NCBI GenBank assembly: GCA_001600635.1
Contig: BCKL01000010.1
Coordinates: 681,573-745,572 of the forward strand
Direction of reading: 5' to 3'
Origin: Leucosporidium creatinivorum
Lineage: Eukaryota; Basidiomycota; Microbotryomycetes; Leucosporidiales; Leucosporidiaceae
DNA length: 64,000 nt
Shown: positions 43,379-54,833 of the stretch, piece by piece
How positions within the stretch are numbered: the stretch's first letter is position 1
How the letters are laid out: each line of letters opens with the position of its first letter
Position numbers and translations under genes: made by a program
The notes under the pieces: model-generated
Databases searched by the model: none
The model's input: only the letters and a program-made list of their open reading frames with translations
What the model was told of the DNA's origin: nothing

Positions 43379-44258
43379 CGTTCTGAGTGCAGAGGCGAGT
43401 GGCGAGAAGTCAAGAGATGAGAGCCGATTCGAGTTGAAAGTCGAGTTGCTCGAAGGCGAGAGAAATGTAGCTCGATATGCTCGGCTCGGCTGTAGCGGTG
43501 TGGAACTGAGACTATCCGAGTGATCAAATGTGGTAAGAAGGCAAGGTTGCTTCATCACATTCGCCTCCTCTTGCCGCTCGCTCCCATCGCCCCGCCAAGC
43601 TGCGGTGTAGTGTTGTGGAGTCTCGGCGGGGTTACGCTCATCATCGTGACGCTATCTGACGATTTGCGAGCTACTACAGAGTACTCTGAGATTCTTCATG
43701 AGCCTGCAATGGCGTGAAGCTCGCTCGGCGTCGAGGGGAGCAAGCTTGAGGATGAGCTGCAGACGGATATGAAGCTCTGAGAACGCCCCAGGATGGTCTC
43801 GACTTGCTCTTAATGGACTGTCAAGGGCTCAAAAGCACCTTTAGGCCGTCTGCACGCTCGGCGAAGTGGTCGAAGCTGTTCGGTCGATGCTCAGTGGGAT
43901 CTCCGAAAGTCGTCTATCGGATGCAGCGAGGGTTTTAGTCGGCTCATACCTGCCTCAAACTCCTCCTGCGAGCAAGTCGAGGCTGTAGCGCAACATGCAA
44001 GAGCTCAAATGCAACCCGCCGAGGCAGGAAAGGGGGCCAGCGCCGAGAAGGGGTTCAAAGCTTGCCGTCGGACTCCGCTGCAGGAAGGCAGAACAACAAG
44101 GTACATTCTGAGAGCTCTGTCACCCTCGCTCGCTGTGCTCAGAGCCTGCTTCGAGGTAGAAAATTGGCAGGCGCCGGCGCACGACTTGGCCGCAACTCGG
44201 CTCTCTCTTCTTCCGCTTCGTCCCTCTACCTTCGAAACCACCCCTACACCACACAGCG
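43379..44258. promoter_or_regulatory. Divergent intergenic region (RING/RRM gene / RPS19)
   Basis: About 880 nt between diverging starts. The last 80 nt before RPS19 are pyrimidine-rich (CTCTCTCTTCTTCC), usual for ribosomal protein genes. No other gene is supported. Confidence 0.5.
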
Positions 44259-45609
44259 ATGCCCGGAGGTACTTTACATCTCTCTTATCCTCAGCCTCAG
44301 CACAGTCCTTCAGCGATTACTTTGGTGGACTTTGGAGGGCTGGATGAGGGCGCCGGCAGAATGCGAAGCTAACGATTTTGCTCCCTTGCCCCCCCTCCTG
44401 TACCACACCCCCCTACGTCAAACCCGCTCGCGCATTCATCTCTACACCTCCAAACTATACTTCTATCGTCCGCCCGCTCCATTTGCAACTTTCCTCGACC
44501 TCCTCGACCTCCCACGACCCTACAACCCTCCGCCGCACCTACGCCGCCTTTCCTGCACATCTCTGCATGTTTAAAAAGTCCGAGACGTTTCCCCCGAGGC
44601 ATTTGTCAGCGCTTATTCGTCGCACTTGAAGCGTTCGGGTACGTACAGCTCGTCAAATCGCGTTGGGAGGGACTTCGGGGCGAGAACGGCGTGTTCGGCG
44701 AGGCCGGGGCCCGATTGAGCGGGACGGGACTGGGCGGGAGCACGGCGATGAGGTGCATGAGACGGCTGTCGAGGTGTACACGCTGATAGTTACTTGGTTT
44801 TAGCGCCTTAGGCGGCCCGCAAGGGCATGGTACCTCCGCCGAGCAGTGGCCTTGGGCTCTCTCACGCGTGTGGACTCCATCTAGGACCTCGTAACTTGAT
44901 GCTGTACATTTAGACAGGCGCAATGTACCCTACCATGCCCTTCAAACCGACTCACGAAACGAGCAACTCATGCCGAACGAATCGCCGAAACTGATCCTCT
45001 CCATATCACAGGTAAGCTCGAGGTCCCCACCTGGGTTGATATCGTGAAGACCGCCCCCTCCAAGGAGCTCGCCCCTTACTCCCAGGACTGGTACTACATC
45101 CGTGCCGGTGAGTCTTGTGGTGCTTCGCCGAACCTTCGCCGAGCCTTCGCCGGGCCTTCGCCGGGCCTTCGCCGGGCCTTCGCCGCCGAACTTTGAGCTG
45201 ACCTATCGACCTACAGCTGCCGTCGCACGCCACATCTACCTTCGCAAGCACGTCGGTGTCGGCGCTCTTCGCAAGCTCCACGGTGGCGCCATCAACCGCG
45301 GCAACCGCCCCTCCCACCACGCCGACGCCTCCGGCTCGGTGCGTTCACTCTCCACTCGGTCCTATACACGAAATTAATGTACTGACATATCCTACACCCC
45401 TTCCTGCCCCATTTCCGCCCGTTTTGGTCCCAAAAATCAAGGTTGAGCGCAAGATCTTGCAATCCCTTGAGAAGATTGGTGTTTTGGAGAAGGATCCTCG
45501 TGGAGGACGCCGCATCTCCCAGGACGGACAGCGTGACCTTGACCGCATCGCGTCGGCCATCGTTGAGGCTGCCCGCGAGGATGAGGAGGAGGAGGAGGAT
45601 GACGAGTAA
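44259..45609 (+). CDS. RPS19: Ribosomal protein eS19 (RPS19)
   Basis: eS19 is a small-subunit protein needed for 18S rRNA maturation. Five exons are supported: 44259-44268 (only ten bases, ATGCCCGGAG), 44579-44638, 45012-45107, 45217-45338 and 45442-45609. Joined they start [20 protein letters not shown] and continue [57 protein letters not shown] and [20 protein letters not shown]. The end is an acidic tail of Glu and Asp. The length of about 150 residues is normal. Introns 1 and 2 are long (310 and 373 nt) for this window, a common trait of ribosomal protein genes. Intron 3 carries a minisatellite. Whether intron 2 hosts a snoRNA could not be decided by eye. Confidence 0.96.
45123..45187 (+). 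repeat. 11-bp minisatellite in RPS19 intron 3
   Basis: Six tandem units of CCTTCGCCGGG or close variants (the first lacks one base). They sit between the 5' splice site at 45108 and the gagctgac branch-site region near 45197. Confidence 0.9.
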
Positions 45610-47683
45610 ACCTTGTTAGCTCTCGCCCTGCACTTTCACCCCTGGCGTTGCCACCCCAATACGCTACATCGAGTCCGTAGTGAGAGCGAGATCCTCGAGT
45701 CTTTAAGGGAATGAGAGCTGCAGCCCGACCCGAGCTGGAGGGCTGGGAAGGAGCGCCGAGCGCCGAGCGAGTATTGCGGCTGGCAGGTTGATGAGCACCA
45801 CTAAACGCGAGATCGAGTTTACTACAGCATAAACGTTCACACATCTGAACCTCACTACAAGTCTCTGCTACGGCGCAAGAGCTCGAGAGCTCGTCGGCGA
45901 GTTGTGAGACGTTTGCCGAGCGCCGACCTTCCCCTTCGCTGCAAGACCACTGGTCGAGTCTGCTCGACATCTACTACAACTCAAGTACGACATCAACGAC
46001 TCAGCTACCACTTCAGCCTGTAGCTCAGCCTCTGCAGCCCTCACAAAGCTCCTTTCCGCAAACTCTTTCCCATCGCCGAAAACTCGAGTTCCGAAACTGC
46101 CGACGTCCCTACGCCACGGTCCACCGGCATTCAACGAGTCAATCTTCCTCCCAACGCTCCATTGACTCCATTCCTCGCCTGACTCACGCTCTCTCCAGTC
46201 TTTCTCGCTGGCGACCTCGCTGGCCGGCCTGCCGAGGCGAAGGGTGTGCTCGAACTTCGACGTGGTGAGATGAACAAGAGGATGGGGACCCAGATGAGGT
46301 CAGCAAGAGAGCATGCTGATGAGCGTGAGAGAGGCGTGATGGGAGAAGGAGAATGAGGGGAAATGAAGCAGAGGAGCGTGGCGGGGTTCGGCGTTGGCTT
46401 GGGTTGACGTGGAGCCGGAGACGAGCCTGAGGAGCAGCATGAGGATGCGGAAGGAAAGATCATTGTCCGTGGAAGCCCAGAGATGGCAGCGAGGTCGCCC
46501 AGGCGACTCCAGGCAAGTCATGCTGCCGCCGAGATTCGAGAGCCGGTTCGGCTTGGGATTCTCATCTTCTCGAAACGGCGGTTCGGGTCGCCAGCAAGCT
46601 CGAGAAGCTCGCCAATCAGATTGAGATGTTTTTTTTTTTGTCTCGCCCAGATCACTGAGCACTTCGCACGCCAGCGAGACGTCGTTCATGGCCGCCGAGC
46701 TGCTCTCGTCCTTCGGCGACGCTTCCACCACTTCGGACGCCTCGCATCGGCTTCTCGTCCTCGGCAGTGGACAGAAACGTAACTGAAGCCGAGCTTGTCA
46801 CGGAATCGATGTCACTGCAAGAGTCCGAAGCTGGTCAAGTCCGCCGCACAGAATCGTTCGGCGCTCGTCTTTGTTCCGTCTCCCCCGGATCCTCGCTTGG
46901 CCAAGTCGTTGGTCAGGCAGCTCCAAGTCGTTTGCGACGAGCAATGTGATGTTCGAGCTTGGTACAGCGACGACGCCGTCAGCGAGATATGTTGGGCGTC
47001 AACTCTCCGTCGCCAGATTTGGAGAGGCCGAGGTTGCAGGAAAGGGAACCGGCGAGGCTGATGCCGTGCATCGCGGTATTTTGTAGCAAAAGGGTCACGC
47101 TCGTAAGAGGCGGTGCTCCCGAGAGCAGAATTTGCTTCCCCAGAGTGAGCTGCAGAGATGGCCAGGCTTCGAGCCGGAAGCTCGGTCGAGCTCTGAGACG
47201 AGAGCGGGCAAGTTTATGTAGCTCGGCAGGCTCGGCCGAGGTGGCTGGTAATACTCGAAGAATTGGGAGATGCACCACAACAGCCCACGACGTCAGAAGA
47301 GCCTGCAGGGCCGCCGAGAGAGCAGGATCGCTCGGTTTCAAGGGTCGGAGGCTTTGAGCCGTTGAGAGGTCGGCGTTTTGAAGGGGTCGACCTGAATCAT
47401 GACGCTGCCAGAGGGACCTTGTTTGTTGGACGCGCCTTGAGCATTGCTGTAGGTCGATAGCAAGGCTGGGAGAGCTCCGAGCAGCGCCGAACATGCTGCA
47501 ACTTGGGAACTAGCTACCGAGAAGCGAGCACCGAAGCGAGACGTACAGGAGAGCAGCTCGAGCCCTCTCTCTGACTCTGAGACGGCAGCTGTGTCCCTGG
47601 AAGCGGCGGTGTCAAACCGATTTTGAGCTCCAACTCTTCTCCCTCTGCCATCTCTTGGTCTACGTCGACTCGCACCTACTCAC
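45610..47683. other. About 2.1 kb with no identified gene
   Basis: Several sizeable open stretches occur on the minus strand (45868-46290, 46300-46731, 46979-47494). GCTGAC-type branch sites are present on that strand near 46298 and 46978, so an intron-bearing minus-strand gene is possible. No domain was recognised in any frame and no consistent chain of exons could be built. A 12-base T run lies near 46630. Part of the region must be the promoter of the C2H2 gene at 47684. Confidence 0.35.
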
Positions 47684-49092
47684 ATGTCCAACCTCCAACC
47701 GCTCAGCGTCGACTTCGCCCCTTACAGCTCCGTTGACTTTGCGCTGCTCCCTTCGCCCAACTCGTTCTTCTCCGCCCAGTCAGCCTTTAACCAGCTGCCG
47801 CCCACCGCTGCCTACGCCGCTTCGCCTCCTGCGGAACAGCATTACCACTCGGACAGCAATTCTGCACCTTCCCCAGCCGACTCGTTCGACTTCAGCAGCC
47901 TCTCGCAATCGTCCCGCTCCACCTCTCCCGCGGTATCGCACAAAGAATCGCCCGCGCTGGCCAACTCGGTCCTCCCGTGCAACTCGCACACCCTCGAGTC
48001 TGTAGCCGAGTACCGCCTCCAACAGCACCATAACCAGCCCCTTGCACCCTTGTCGCTCGTCGACGCCAGCGCTGCTATTCTCGCCGCCTCTGCTGCGCAC
48101 AAGCCTGCGGTGAGTTCCTCTCCCGAAATGGGATCGCCTCGAACCTGGTCGCTAATGCCATGCTTGGCTGCACTACAGTACGAGGCCTACGACTACCCTC
48201 AGCAGCACCGTCAACAAAGCTCGGCGATCCAGGCGCCCGTCGCCCGCTACCCCTCGGCGTACTCGTCTCAGGCTCCCTTGAGCCTGCCCGTCGCCTACCA
48301 GCAGGTCCCTCAGCCCGGATACAACAACGTTCAGGCGGCGTACCAGCACCAGCAGTCGAACGCTCGTACTCAGGACTACGGCCAAGCCCAGCAGCACTCC
48401 TTGGCGCCTTACTACCAAGTCGCGCCCGAGCCTCAGTATCAACAGCAGCCACAGCAGCACTTCGTCGCCGCTCCTGCTCCCTCCCCCTTCATGGCGACTC
48501 CCTCCTTCGAGACGCCCCAGGGCACCTTCTACTTCGTTCCCAACACCTCGGTCCAGCAGCCATCGACGACGATCCCCGTTCCCTCGGGAGTCACCATGCC
48601 GATGCCGATGAGCATGACCCACTCGAGGAGCCAGAGCTCGTCTTCCTATGATGGCGTCGACGAGTCGAAGCCCAAGATTGCCGTCAAGAAGGCTCCCAAG
48701 AAGAGCGGCAAGAACCAGACCAAGCGCTTCGTGAGCGATTCTCTCCCTTATCGCTCGTCTCAACGACACCCATAGCTGACCATCTCGCTCGCCTACAGAT
48801 CTGCCCTCATGAAGGATGCGGTCGTGGCTTCGCTCGCAACTTCAACATGCAATCGCACCTCAAGAGCCACCTCGGCATTCGCGACTGTGAGTCGCGGACC
48901 AGCCTTCTTCCATCTCGAAGCTCATCGCTGACCTCTCCTCATATAACAGTCGACTGCCCTCACTGCCCCAAGAAGTTCTCTCGTCGCCACGACCGAGCTC
49001 GTCACTGCGCTGCCGTCCACGACTCGCACATCCCCAACGACCACGCTCGCTCGGCTCACCACGACGAGGACGAGGAGCAGTTCGAAGGCTAA
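47684..49092 (+). CDS. C2H2 zinc-finger transcription factor
   Basis: From MSNLQPLSVDFAPYSSVDF the protein is Ser/Pro/Gln/Tyr-rich and disordered for about 330 residues (YEAYDYPQQHRQQSSAIQ, later QPEYQQQPQQ-like runs), typical of an activation region. A basic segment (KPKIAVKKAPKKSGKNQTKR) leads into two C-terminal C2H2 fingers split over the last exons. Finger 1 is CPHEGCGRGFARNFNMQSHL ending in H-x3-H. Finger 2 is CPHCPKKFSRRHDRARH ending CAAVH. This paired-finger end is like Ace2/Swi5/Crz1-type regulators, but the target genes are unknown. An acidic EDEEQFEG tail ends at 49092. The 69 nt from 48112 could be an in-frame intron or coding; splice signals are present, but the branch site is weak. 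An intron appears to follow the stop codon. Confidence 0.88.
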
Positions 49093-49130
49093 TCGCAGCC
49101 ATCGCTCTTACGTTCAAACGAGGTCGTCAG

Positions 49131-49195
49131 GTGAGCTTTTTTCCCCCGTCCTCCGATCGAGAGCGCCGAGCTGACCTTCGCCGTGGCCTCCACAG
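49131..49195 (+). other. Probable 3' UTR intron of the C2H2 gene
   Basis: Starting 38 nt after the stop codon, this 65-nt stretch has GTGAGC at its start, GAGCTGACC about 25 nt before the end, and CACAG at the end, exactly like the coding introns nearby. Confidence 0.55.
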
Positions 49196-50056
49196 ATCAT
49201 CACCGACGACACTCACTCACAACAACCACTCACCCATCACCACACCAACCCACTACTGCTACAGCGCCTTGGCCCTACTCTACGACTTCTCTCCACCCTT
49301 TCCCTTCTTCCTTCCCCTGCTTGACGAAACCCCTTCCCCACTCCTCTCCTCACCCGCCCTTCGTCGAGCTACCTCCCATTCTTCATCCTCTCCATCGCCC
49401 CCATCTCCCCCCCGTCTAGAGTCGCCGGCCGGCCCCCCAACTCCCCATTCGAAGCACCTCTCTACTGGTCTCCTCTCACTTTAAGCCTCTCGCTCATTAG
49501 CAGCATGGGTGGAGGGAGCACCAAGCAGTGTAGATTGTTCATGCGTTTCTGTCTCTTCCTCTCCGTAGGAAGGGGAGCAACCATGATTGTGCGGGGCGCC
49601 GTTCTTCTTCGTCGTGTATTCGCTCCCATCCTCTGTTCGCTCTCCCCGAGTCCTCTTCATTGAGGATGAAGGTTTGGCGCAACATCATAGAGGTGGGAAT
49701 CAAGCGTCGCGAGGGTCGAAGAACCGCGTGGATCGTAGGAAGCCCTTGTATTCTCTCGTTCATTCCCCCTCGTCTCCTCCCTTCTTTTCGATGGAGTCCG
49801 AGCGCGCGGTCGTCGAGATACATCCCATTCCTCTCCTGTTGGACAGCCATTTCTCCTTTTACCCCTTTCTTCGGTAGCAGGCGTTCGCTCGCCTTGCTCG
49901 CCCTTCCCCTTTTGATCATTCCCCCCCTTTTGAGCTTCGCAATGGACAGACTCGTATCGGCAATCTCGAGACGACGAGATTGAGGAGAGAGAAAGGCGAA
50001 CAGTACGACATAACTTCAACGACACATCAGCTCTACAGCGACGTGACTAGATCTGC
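49196..50056. other. Convergent 3' flank
   Basis: Pyrimidine-rich 3' flank of the C2H2 gene and 3' flank of the flavoprotein gene. The open frames there are low-complexity and unsupported. Confidence 0.5.
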
Positions 50057-51253
50057 TCAGACTGACATCGACAACCCCGCTTTGAACTTCTCGGCGAAGG
50101 AGGCTTGGAAGTTCTTGACGTGCTCGGGCGTGTCCTTGGCGGAGAGGGTGTTGTACTCGGAAGGAACAGGGTCAAGGGCGACGGTGGCGATGGGGCTGTA
50201 GGCGAGAAGATGGGTGAGCGAGAGCACACAGGAGGGGTAAGGAAAACGAACAGCACGCCGGTCCAAGTCCGAGCTTTGAGATCCTCGTCGGCCATGTCCT
50301 GTTCGAGGGGAGTGCGTCAGCAAGCGCTTAAGACGGTGGCATATTCTTCAAGCGAGTACGGTCGACACGAGTTGCGGCAGCTGCGCCGAAAGACGAGCTC
50401 GGCGATGGCAAGCGAAGTTCGGGCTCACCGTAGCATTGTCGCTCGCGCCAGCGTTATTAATCTTGGCGCTCGCGCTCTCGATACGAAAGCGTAGCACTCC
50501 AGTACTCTTCAGCTCGGCTTGCGTAGGCGGTACCCTTGTGTGCTCGTAACGGTCGGGGCAGACGGCGTTGGTGATTCGGATGACGGCGGCCAGCCTGGCG
50601 GCTTCCACGTCGCCGTCATATTCCTCCGAGAAAGGGAAGGTCTGACCGTGTAGTACAGCACAGCGGAATTGGCAGTCGTGCGAGTAGGGAGTTAGGCTCA
50701 GGATGTAGCTGCGAGCGCCGAGAAAGGGTCAGCCGAGATCTGGCAATGGACGATGGCGCCGAGGAGTCTGACCCGTCGACGATAGTAGCAGTGATACACA
50801 TCGGGGCTTCCTGGTTGGTCTTGATGAAGCGAGAGACGCTTGCGCCATGTAGGTAGACGTAATCTTCTCCGTCGGCCGTTTGCTCGAGCGCTCCGACCAT
50901 GGGGATGCACTCTATGGGCGGGACAGGAAGCAACATTAGCCCTTTAGATATGAATTCATCTGCTCCTCTGCTCAACCTGCAGCAAAGTAGCCTTGCAACT
51001 TCGTCACGGCTCGGGGAGGGGTTCGGCGAGGGGTCAACTCACGAGGAAGCCCTTCTGGATCGACGAAAGCTACATGCAGGACAGTAGCAGCTTTGACAAT
51101 CCCGTAGATCGTTTCCTTGTCGTATGCAGCTCGATGCCGATAGCTGGGAGACGGAGAGCGATAAGCTGAGCTGTTCTACTGCTCCTGTAGCAGTACAGCT
51201 CACCGCTTGACCGTGTTCAGATCGCTCTTGTCGAAGTGAGTCTCTTCTGCCAT
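50057..51253 (-). CDS. FMN-binding protein, pyridoxamine 5'-phosphate oxidase-like fold
   Basis: A small split-barrel flavin-nucleotide-binding protein. The start [17 protein letters not shown] is followed by the family pattern [20 protein letters not shown], then [40 protein letters not shown] and TATIVDG. The next exon adds [20 protein letters not shown]. Later exons carry [19 protein letters not shown] and end KAGLSMSV at 50057. Proteins of this group bind FMN or F420-like cofactors and are often called pyridoxamine-phosphate oxidase-related; the true substrate is usually unknown, as here. There are about six exons, including a roughly 140-nt intron before ECIPM. The fold is confident; the reaction is not. 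Confidence 0.85.
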
Positions 51254-51623
51254 GCTGTAGCGAGCGAGCAAAGGAGGAGCAAGGCGTAGAAGCCACAGAA
51301 GAGTGGGGAGAAGCGAGAGCAGGAACCCGCCAATACGCGTCCAAGTGCGACTGCAGTCGCTGTGATTCGTGGGAGGAAGAGCGGATCAGGATCGACTCGA
51401 TACGATGTACGCGGGAGATGAGACGGTGAGCGACCTATCGCAGGCGGAGCGAGAGAGGTCCCCCGAACTGCTCGGCAGGCGCTCGTTGAGGCTGCTCATT
51501 AGTTGCGTTACATGCGAAGAAAGAGCTATCTACAGGTTGCTGATGCTATGCGACTCTAATCCCTATATACACTAGTGTCCGACGCCCTCCTTCTACCTTG
51601 CGAATCAAGTCCGAAACCCCTCC
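51254..51623. other. Intergenic between flavoprotein start and deacetylase end
   Basis: 370 nt, upstream of 50057-51253 and downstream of the chitin deacetylase. No signal could be supported. Confidence 0.5.
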
Positions 51624-54142
51624 TCAGACGAGAATGGAGCTCATCATGCCCAAGGCCATTGCTCCAACGCTCAGCGTGACCTTCGTCGAGCCACTCGAAG
51701 GTGTGGAGGTCGACTTGGCTGCAGTTTGCGCGTCCGAGGCGGCGGAGGCGGGGATGGAGGATCGCGAGTTTGGCGCCGAGCTGCTTGAGCTGCTGGAGGG
51801 TGAGGAGCCGGGCGATGACGAGGCCGCGCTGGCCGAGGTGGCAGAGGAAGAGTCCTCAGTGGTGGTGCTGGATTGGGACCTGGTCGTGGGCTTGCTGGCG
51901 GAGGAGGCGGCGGTGAGGGTGAGGGATTGGCTGGTGCTCAAAGCGGTGGGAGCGAGGAGGGAAACAGTGGTCGTTCCGGCCATCCATTGGGCGTAGTCGG
52001 GGTAGACGTACTGCCCACCTTGCTCGACGTAGGGTTGAGTATTGTTCATGCAGACGGCGACCTGCGAAGGAGGGAAGTCAGCGAGCAGCCTCGGTCGAGA
52101 GAAGCAGACGACTCACAGGCATGACTCCGCCGGTAAAGGTCTGCTGGATCTTGGGAAGGAATTCCTGCGAAAGCTCCATCGTTCCGGCGTTGATCTCGTG
52201 GGAGAGGACGATGGTTCCGTGCGGGCGCTTGGGCGCGTCGGCGATGATCTCCTCGTAGTTGGCCTCGATCTTGGCCTTGCCTTGGTTGACCCAGTTCCAG
52301 TCGTCCGTATCATCAGCCCAGCTGTAGCGGGGCGAGCGAAGAGACGAACGAGGTAGAAGAGACATGCAAGGGAGGGGAGAAGATGAGAGTCAGCTCTCGG
52401 GATCGGCGAGGACGAGACGAGGACCACACGTACATGACAGTGCGCATACCGAGCTGCTCAGCAATCCAGCGGATGCGGTCGTCCGTGTCTCTGTAGGTCG
52501 CGAAGCTGGCAGTGTCAGCCAAGGGGGCGACGATGAAGGCGCTCGGCGAAACTGACCCGAAGGGTGGGCGCCAGCACTGCACGGTCACTCCGACGACGTC
52601 CTTGATAGCCTTCTTGGTGTAGTAGAGCTGTTAAGAAGTAAAGGCGGTCAGCTCAAGCTCACTTGACCTCTTCGAAGGCGAGTCAACTCACCTCGGCGAA
52701 AGCCTGCTCGTCGGTGAGGGCGGTCATGTCTGCGCGAAAGGCAGCAGTTAGCGGAGAGCAGCACTAGGAAAGAGTTTAGAAATGCTACAGTTATGACTCC
52801 ATCTGTGAGCGGAAGGAAGGAGAGAGAAGGGTTAGCGAGCGAGCAAGGGTGCAGGCGACGGAACGGCTCTTACGTGTGAGCGCAGATCTCGTGACCGTCA
52901 GCCAGTCCACGTTGCGCCTCGAGAGGCCAGTCGACGACATTCGATCCGATGTCTATGTGAGGCGAGAGAAGGGGTCGAGGGGAGGACAGGAGGACGAGGA
53001 AAAGTGAGGTTAGCGGAAGGATCGAGAGTCAGCAACGACTGAGCATGCCATGGTTAGCTGAACGACGTACAGAATAGAGTAGCTTTCTGGTTGATGGACT
53101 CGAGGTAGTCATAGTACTGTGGAAGAGCGTGGAAGGTGTCAGCTCAACGCTCGGCGACTCCGATCGAGACGCGAGCGCGCGACTGACCTCGTTGTGGGTG
53201 CAGTTGGGGCCGTCATCTGTCAAAAAAGCGATGAGACGAGCTAAAGAACAGTGTTGGGGGACAGCACCCACCCAAAGTAAATCCCCAACTCTTCTCAGGA
53301 TTGCACTCGGTGATGTCGATTGGTAGGCCTTCGAGCTTGGGCGTGGTGCAGCCCGTGTTAGTCCACTGGAGTAGAAGAAAAAACAGCACGATGAAGAGGA
53401 CAAGATTGACCGGGAAGGGAGAGGAGGAGGATGAAGAGGGCAGGAGAGAACGGTAATGTGGGCGGGAGAGGAGGAAGGAAGATCCGAAGGTCAGCTTCTT
53501 GCTCATAAGGCGCCGAAGTCACTGCAGAGGCTCGAGCTGAAGTGCAGTAACGTTCATTGAGCTCAGACATCTCCACTCGCCCGACTTGGAGTCGGCATGC
53601 TAGCCCTACTCGCTCTCCGATACCAGCGCCGAACTCTACTCACCCAGCAATCAGGATCCGCGCCATTGTCGTAGGTCACTCCCGTCCAGTCGCCATTAAT
53701 AGTACCGCGAGGAGCAATCTTGGGGATGTTGGGCTGCAGCTGAGCGTAGAGATCCTTGACGTCCTGAGCGATGCCGCTGTGGGGTCGGGGCGCGTGAGCT
53801 TTCTCGTAACTCGGAGGTGCCGAGGTCGAAAGCGTAGGCGCTTGAACGCAGAAGAGCGACAGACTTACCTGCCTTGTAGGTCTGCTACATCCCAGATGGA
53901 AGGGTAGCTCCCGATCTGTACGAGAACGAGCGGAGGTCAGGGTTCGGCGCTTAGGCTCGGCCTTAGCAGGCGCGAGGCTCGAGGCCGCAAAGCTGGCTCA
54001 CCAGTTGCTGCAAAGGCTCAAAATCATAGTAGGTGCACTCTTGGGTCGCGTCCTTGATCTTGGCTTGCTGCTGCCAGTCCCGTCCAGGATGAGCGAAGGC
54101 TGTCGAGGTGAGGGCAAGTAGACCCAGTGTTGTGGCGAGCAT
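51624..54142 (-). CDS. CDA: Chitin deacetylase, secreted and GPI-anchored
   Basis: The enzyme removes acetyl groups from chitin to make chitosan in the cell wall. The signal peptide is MLATTLGLLALTSTAFA. The NodB-type catalytic motifs are present: WGFTLDDGPNCTHNEYYDYL (catalytic and metal Asp); HTWSHNYMTALTDEQ, where the second metal His comes from a 14-nt micro-exon (52789-52802); CWRPPFG; and later DTDDWNW and HGTIVLSHEINAGTMEL. The C-terminus is a long Ser/Thr-rich stalk followed by a hydrophobic end (VTLSVGAMALGMMSSILV), a GPI-anchor signal. About twelve exons give roughly 470-500 residues, the usual size. The N-terminal region (IGSYPSIWDVADLQG, DPDCWWTNTGCTTPKLEGLP) also matches basidiomycete chitin deacetylases. 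The symbol is a family label. Confidence 0.94.
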
Positions 54143-54833
54143 GTTGGTCGAAGCTGTGGGAGCGAAGGAGAAGGGAAGAGAGAGGCGCCGCTTGATGGGC
54201 TAGCAGGGGTGCAGCGCTTGAAGCTAAGTTGACGAGTCGGAGGTGCCGAGAGCGAGGATTGGAGGAGGCGAAGAGGAGGAAGCGCGAAAGCAATCTTTCG
54301 AAGGGGGAGATGGGCGGTGTTGTTGCTGATGATCTTCTGCCCTCCAAGCTCCTCGCCCGAACTTCCGAGCCTACAGAAAAAGAACAAGTCGGGGCAAGAA
54401 TGCGGAGAGGCAGGGCTCGGCGACCGAGGCAGCCTTCTGCTGCCTTGCCTGAGCATCTCGAAGGCCTGCAGTCGTCTGTGGCGGTACAGAGCTTCCGCCG
54501 GAGACCTCCAGCAGTCTTGACGAGTCCACCGTGCAGCCTAAGCGACGCTGAAGAGCTGGAGAAGGCGCGGAGAGCTCGCGCGATGGATTCGGTTCCGCCG
54601 AAGTTGCTGCTGGTGGTCGGAGGAAATGCTGAGAAGCAACCCGCAATTCCGAGCGAGGTCTGTAGCCGATTGGCCGGCCTCGTCGAGAGGTGCAGCGAGC
54701 GGAATAGAGGCAAGGAGCGATTGCCTTTGGAAGCTTCAATGGCTTGAATTCGCGTCTAATTGACTTCTAATCGCCTTTTCGAGACTTCAAAGAAATTGGG
54801 AGTCGCCGCTAGGCCTCTCTCTCCGACTCAATC
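54143..54833. promoter_or_regulatory. Divergent intergenic region (chitin deacetylase / eIF1A)
   Basis: 690 nt between diverging starts, so both promoters lie here. Overlapping open frames on both strands lack domains. Confidence 0.5.

Noticed and set aside
45123-45187. Short tandem repeats considered as a CRISPR-like array
   Set aside because: Units are directly adjacent without spacers and sit inside a eukaryotic intron. It is a minisatellite.
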